A stretch of DNA of 15,506 nt. It comes from Chloroflexota bacterium (GTDB lineage Bacteria > Chloroflexota > Dehalococcoidia > DSTF01 > RBG-16-68-14). The stretch spans positions 1-15,506 of the forward strand of contig JADFRJ010000029.1 in assembly GCA_022561355.1 (NCBI GenBank). Reading direction: 5' to 3'. The notes beneath the pieces were generated by a model that had not been told where the DNA came from, searched no databases, and was given only the letters and a program-made list of their open reading frames with translations. The translations under genes and the position numbers were made by a program. Below are positions 12,969 to 15,506 of this stretch, piece after piece; position 1 is the first letter of the stretch; each line of letters starts with the position of its first letter.

Positions 12969-15206
12969 ATGCGGCCCATGCACACGACCCGTGGCGAGAG
13001 CCTACACGCTGGCGTCTTCGCCCGGCCTCGCAATTTCTCATTGATTGGCCTACTGCTCCTCATGGTGGGAGTCCTAACGGCAACGCCCGCCACGGCCAAC
13101 GCATCCTCAGGCTGGGAGCTGATCCTGGATAGACCGCCGCCCTCATTCAAAGGTATGGACTTCGTCTCCGCGGGCGAGGGTTGGTTGGTCGCGGGCGCAG
13201 GCTTGCTCCACACCACCGACGGCGGCCTGACCTGGCAAGAGCAAGCGAAGCTCTCCGGCGCGGACGTAGACTTCGCGGACGCCGATCATGGCTGGCTGGT
13301 CGGCTTGAGCGGTGCGATATTCGCCACCACGGACGGCGGCCTAACCTGGCACGAGCAGTCATCGAGCACTGACGTCCATCTCGGCGACGTCGCAGCCGTC
13401 AGCGCCACAGAGGCGTGGGCGGTAGGCCGTGGCACAGGATTCAGCGACGTCGTCGACCCGGACCCACCGACAGCATTCCTGCACACGACGGACGGCGGGC
13501 AAACCTGGGTCGACGTCGATCCGTTCCCCGACGCCTGGTTCAAGGAGATCGTGGCGCTCGGCGACGCCGTCTGGGCGCTCGGCAGGTACTGTTCCCTCGA
13601 CCCCCAGCACGGCTTCTGTCCCTTCGGCCCCATCAACGTACTGGCCCGAACAACGGACCGCGGCGAAACGTGGAGCCTGGAGATGGACGTGCCTGATCGC
13701 CCGGAAGACATGGAGTTCGTCGACGAACGACGTGGTTGGATGATCGGCACAGTCGAGAACAACGGCCCCGTCAGCCACGTCTTCGGCACGACGGACGGAG
13801 GCATCACGTGGAATCAACTCGCGTCCGCTTTCGACCATCTGCTGGGTGTGGCGTTCCAGGACGAGATGCTTGGCTGGCGGCTCTCTAGCATTGGCCCGCG
13901 ACCGGCCTCGGGGGCGACGGTGGATATTAGCACGGACGGCGGAAGAGACTGGCGTCAGATCTCAGTCGTAGGGTTTCCGTCGACTGCGTACTCCGCGAAC
14001 CTGTCATTCCAAGGCGGCAAGCTCTTCATTACAGGAGACAATGTGGCCTTGCGCTCGACCGACGACGGCGCAACCTGGCAGGACATGAGCCACCCTCTGG
14101 TCTTCAACAGCATGCGCTTCTACACGCGCACGGATGGCTACGCCATCAGCGGCGGACAGGTCCTTCGCACGGCGGACGCCGGCCAGACGTGGGCGACCCT
14201 TGGACCCGCGCCCAGCCACAGCACGCAAGTGTTGTTCCTCGACCAACAGGTAGGGTTTGCGGCGGGTGGGCTCTGCTGCGAACCGGCGCAGCGTTTCGAG
14301 ATCTACCGAACGGAGGATGGAGCCAAGACCTGGCAACTCGTTCATCGAATCAAGTCTCTCTCCAACTCGTCCGTGCGGGATGTCGAGTTCGTGGACGAAA
14401 ACCACGGCTGGTTCGCACTGGAAGGCGGCTTCTTATTTACCAGCGACGGTGGGCGGTCCTGGAGAGAAGAGCCTCTTCCGGAAGACTGGTCCCATCTCGT
14501 GGCGGTTGACCTCGCGGGCCCAGATGTAGCCTGGGCCGTCTTTAGACCCACGGGCATTGGCGTACCAAATCGCCTGGGCCATTCCAAGGACGGTGGCCGA
14601 ACGTGGGAGACGACTAACATCGAAGGGCTCGAACGGGTTGAGTTCGTGGACAGCGACCACGGCTGGTACCAGACTAGGATCTGGGACGACGGTGCCAGCC
14701 ATACGAACATCTATGCGACGACCGATGGCGCAACGTGGGAGCTTATCAACACGAGGCCGCTGCTAGCCTACGTAGCAGAGTTCACCTTCGTCGACGCGGT
14801 GAACGGCTGGCTGAACGAAAGCCGCTGTGATGGCGCCGGCTGCACGTATGAGGTCCTGCACACGGCTGATGGTGGCCGGACGTGGTCGGGCCAGCTCTCT
14901 GGCGAGCGGCTACTTGGCGAACTGCAGTTCGTCGACGAGCGCACGGGCTGGTTCTGGCTCGACCCGAACCGCGGTATCGGCATCGGAGACGGATCGCCGA
15001 ACCGGACTCAGCTCTACCACACAACGAACGGAGGCGGCGGGCCTATCGGCGTGCCTTCGACGCCGACGATTCAGCTGCCAAAGGTGGGCGCTGCCTTGCC
15101 AGCCAGTGGCGCTAACCTACTGTCGCTCGTGCTGGTCGTTGGTGGATTTGGACTTTCGCTGAGCGCCGCCGGGTTCGCCGTTGCGCGATATGCGCGGCGA
15201 CCCTAG
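12969..15206 (+). CDS. Secreted Ycf48-like/Asp-box beta-propeller protein with sortase-like C-terminus
   Basis: This 745-residue exported protein has a signal peptide with hydrophobic core NFSLIGLLLLMVGVL (22-36) and likely cleavage after ANA (43-45). The mature part is built of about 13 Asp-box repeats of the type TTDGGLTW, each alternating with a strand such as EFVDENHGWF. This is the pattern of Ycf48/BNR-like propellers. Thirteen or fourteen units suggest two seven-bladed propellers in tandem. The C-terminus has LPASG (710-714), a hydrophobic helix (about 716-739) and the basic tail RYARRP, resembling an LPxTG sorting signal. Ycf48 helps photosystem II assembly in phototrophs, but nothing photosynthetic is here, so only the fold is claimed. 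It probably binds proteins or glycans at the cell surface. ATG 12969 or 12978 could be the start. It ends the plus-strand run, just before a double hairpin. Confidence 0.87.
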   Translation: MRPMHTTRGESLHAGVFARPRNFSLIGLLLLMVGVLTATPATANASSGWELILDRPPPSFKGMDFVSAGEGWLVAGAGLLHTTDGGLTWQEQAKLSGADVDFADADHGWLVGLSGAIFATTDGGLTWHEQSSSTDVHLGDVAAVSATEAWAVGRGTGFSDVVDPDPPTAFLHTTDGGQTWVDVDPFPDAWFKEIVALGDAVWALGRYCSLDPQHGFCPFGPINVLARTTDRGETWSLEMDVPDRPEDMEFVDERRGWMIGTVENNGPVSHVFGTTDGGITWNQLASAFDHLLGVAFQDEMLGWRLSSIGPRPASGATVDISTDGGRDWRQISVVGFPSTAYSANLSFQGGKLFITGDNVALRSTDDGATWQDMSHPLVFNSMRFYTRTDGYAISGGQVLRTADAGQTWATLGPAPSHSTQVLFLDQQVGFAAGGLCCEPAQRFEIYRTEDGAKTWQLVHRIKSLSNSSVRDVEFVDENHGWFALEGGFLFTSDGGRSWREEPLPEDWSHLVAVDLAGPDVAWAVFRPTGIGVPNRLGHSKDGGRTWETTNIEGLERVEFVDSDHGWYQTRIWDDGASHTNIYATTDGATWELINTRPLLAYVAEFTFVDAVNGWLNESRCDGAGCTYEVLHTADGGRTWSGQLSGERLLGELQFVDERTGWFWLDPNRGIGIGDGSPNRTQLYHTTNGGGGPIGVPSTPTIQLPKVGAALPASGANLLSLVLVVGGFGLSLSAAGFAVARYARRP

Positions 15207-15208
15207 CA

Positions 15209-15250
15209 CGGGTTAGCCTCGGGCTAACCCGAAGCTGACCCTCGGTCAGC
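15209..15250. terminator. Tandem perfect hairpins at second convergent junction
   Basis: Hairpin one is a 10-bp stem (15209-15218 with 15222-15231, CGGGTTAGCC/GGCTAACCCG) with loop TCG. After 2 bases comes hairpin two, a 7-bp stem (15234-15240 with 15244-15250, GCTGACC/GGTCAGC) with loop CTC. The array starts 2 bases after the propeller-gene stop and ends 1 base before the stop of the opposing VOC gene, so it could end transcription in both directions. No T run is present. Confidence 0.75.
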
Positions 15251-15251
15251 C

Positions 15252-15506
15252 CTAGTCCCAATCGCCCTCATAGAGCTGGATCAGCACGCCGCCAGAGTCC
15301 TTCGGGTGGAGATAGACTTCCTTATACTTCTCAGCGACCCGGCCGCCAAACGGCTTGTATCCGAACTCCTGCATCGCCTTCGTCGCGACATCGACGCTCT
15401 CCACTTGAAACGTGACGTGGTGGAGTGCTGAACCACCCTCTTTCAGAAACTTCACCAGATAGCCGTCATCGCTGTGCGGCTCAAGCATCTCCCATTGCGC
15501 GCCTCC
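15252..15506 (-). CDS. VOC family protein, methylmalonyl-CoA epimerase-like, C-terminal part (runs off right edge)
   Basis: This is the C-terminal 84 residues of a vicinal-oxygen-chelate (glyoxalase/epimerase fold) protein. The reading frame stays open to the right edge (GGAQWEMLEPHSDDG), so the real start lies outside; the internal ATG at 15488 falls within the conserved E-x-L-E-P strand and is not the start. The second metal half-site shows GGSALHHVTFQVESVD, whose His would ligate metal, and the terminal strand GGVLIQLYEG, whose Glu would be the other ligand, as in methylmalonyl-CoA epimerase. The spacing (LHPKDSGGVLIQLYE) strongly resembles that enzyme. Methylmalonyl-CoA epimerase interconverts the 2R and 2S CoA esters in propionate metabolism. 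Other VOC dioxygenases or lyases share this end, so the specific function is moderate confidence. Confidence 0.82.
   Translation of the reverse strand, partial: GGAQWEMLEPHSDDGYLVKFLKEGGSALHHVTFQVESVDVATKAMQEFGYKPFGGRVAEKYKEVYLHPKDSGGVLIQLYEGDWD

Noticed and set aside
12969..15206. Photosystem II assembly factor Ycf48
   Set aside because: Only the repeat fold is shared; there is no photosynthesis gene, and the protein is about twice the usual length with a surface-anchor tail.

Overview
The window is GC-rich, gene-dense bacterial DNA with no rRNA, tRNA, CRISPR array, transposase or phage gene that I can see. Several features suggest a member of the Chloroflexota, possibly Dehalococcoidia/SAR202-like: flavin/F420-type luciferase-family oxidoreductases beside SDRs and a LarA-type racemase, a sigma-like domain fused to an anti-sigma zinc motif and a Thr/Pro-rich surface tail, and a ChlI-like ATPase paired with a VWA protein. 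This placement is inference from gene content; no taxonomic marker is present.

Layout. (1) 1-5564, minus strand: a tight five-gene cluster, transcribed right to left. It holds an S9 prolyl-oligopeptidase-type serine peptidase, an SDR oxidoreductase, a luciferase-like (LLM) oxidoreductase, a divergent LarA-type nickel-pincer racemase/epimerase homologue, and a second SDR that runs off the left edge. Junctions are 0 to 14 bases, so this looks like one catabolic operon acting on a chiral hydroxy acid or a similar oxidised substrate. (2) 5661-6791, plus strand: a small Cys-rich protein and a single-pass membrane protein with a Pro-rich stalk and eight outer cysteines. (3) 6886-8208, minus strand: a membrane-anchored protein made of a degenerate ECF-sigma-like domain, a zinc anti-sigma motif, one membrane helix and a Thr/Pro-rich outer tail. 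(4) 8275-15206, plus strand: an AIR-synthase/HypE-related protein, a ChlI/MoxR-like AAA+ ATPase, its VWA partner, and a secreted Asp-box (Ycf48-like) propeller protein with a sortase-like C-terminus. (5) 15252-15506, minus strand: the C-terminal part of a VOC protein resembling methylmalonyl-CoA epimerase.

The most unusual non-coding signal is at the two convergent junctions (6791-6886 and 15206-15252). In both, the plus-strand stop codon is followed after 2 bases by a perfect hairpin with a 3-base loop, then 2 bases, then a second perfect hairpin with a 3-base loop, with no U tract. Other points worth checking are several promoter-like hexamers placed as if for leaderless transcription, a TATAAT inside the AIR-synthase gene that could drive the ATPase/VWA pair, and a LarA homologue that keeps cofactor-binding residues but appears to lack the canonical substrate-binding ones.

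No stretch longer than about 110 bases lacks a gene.
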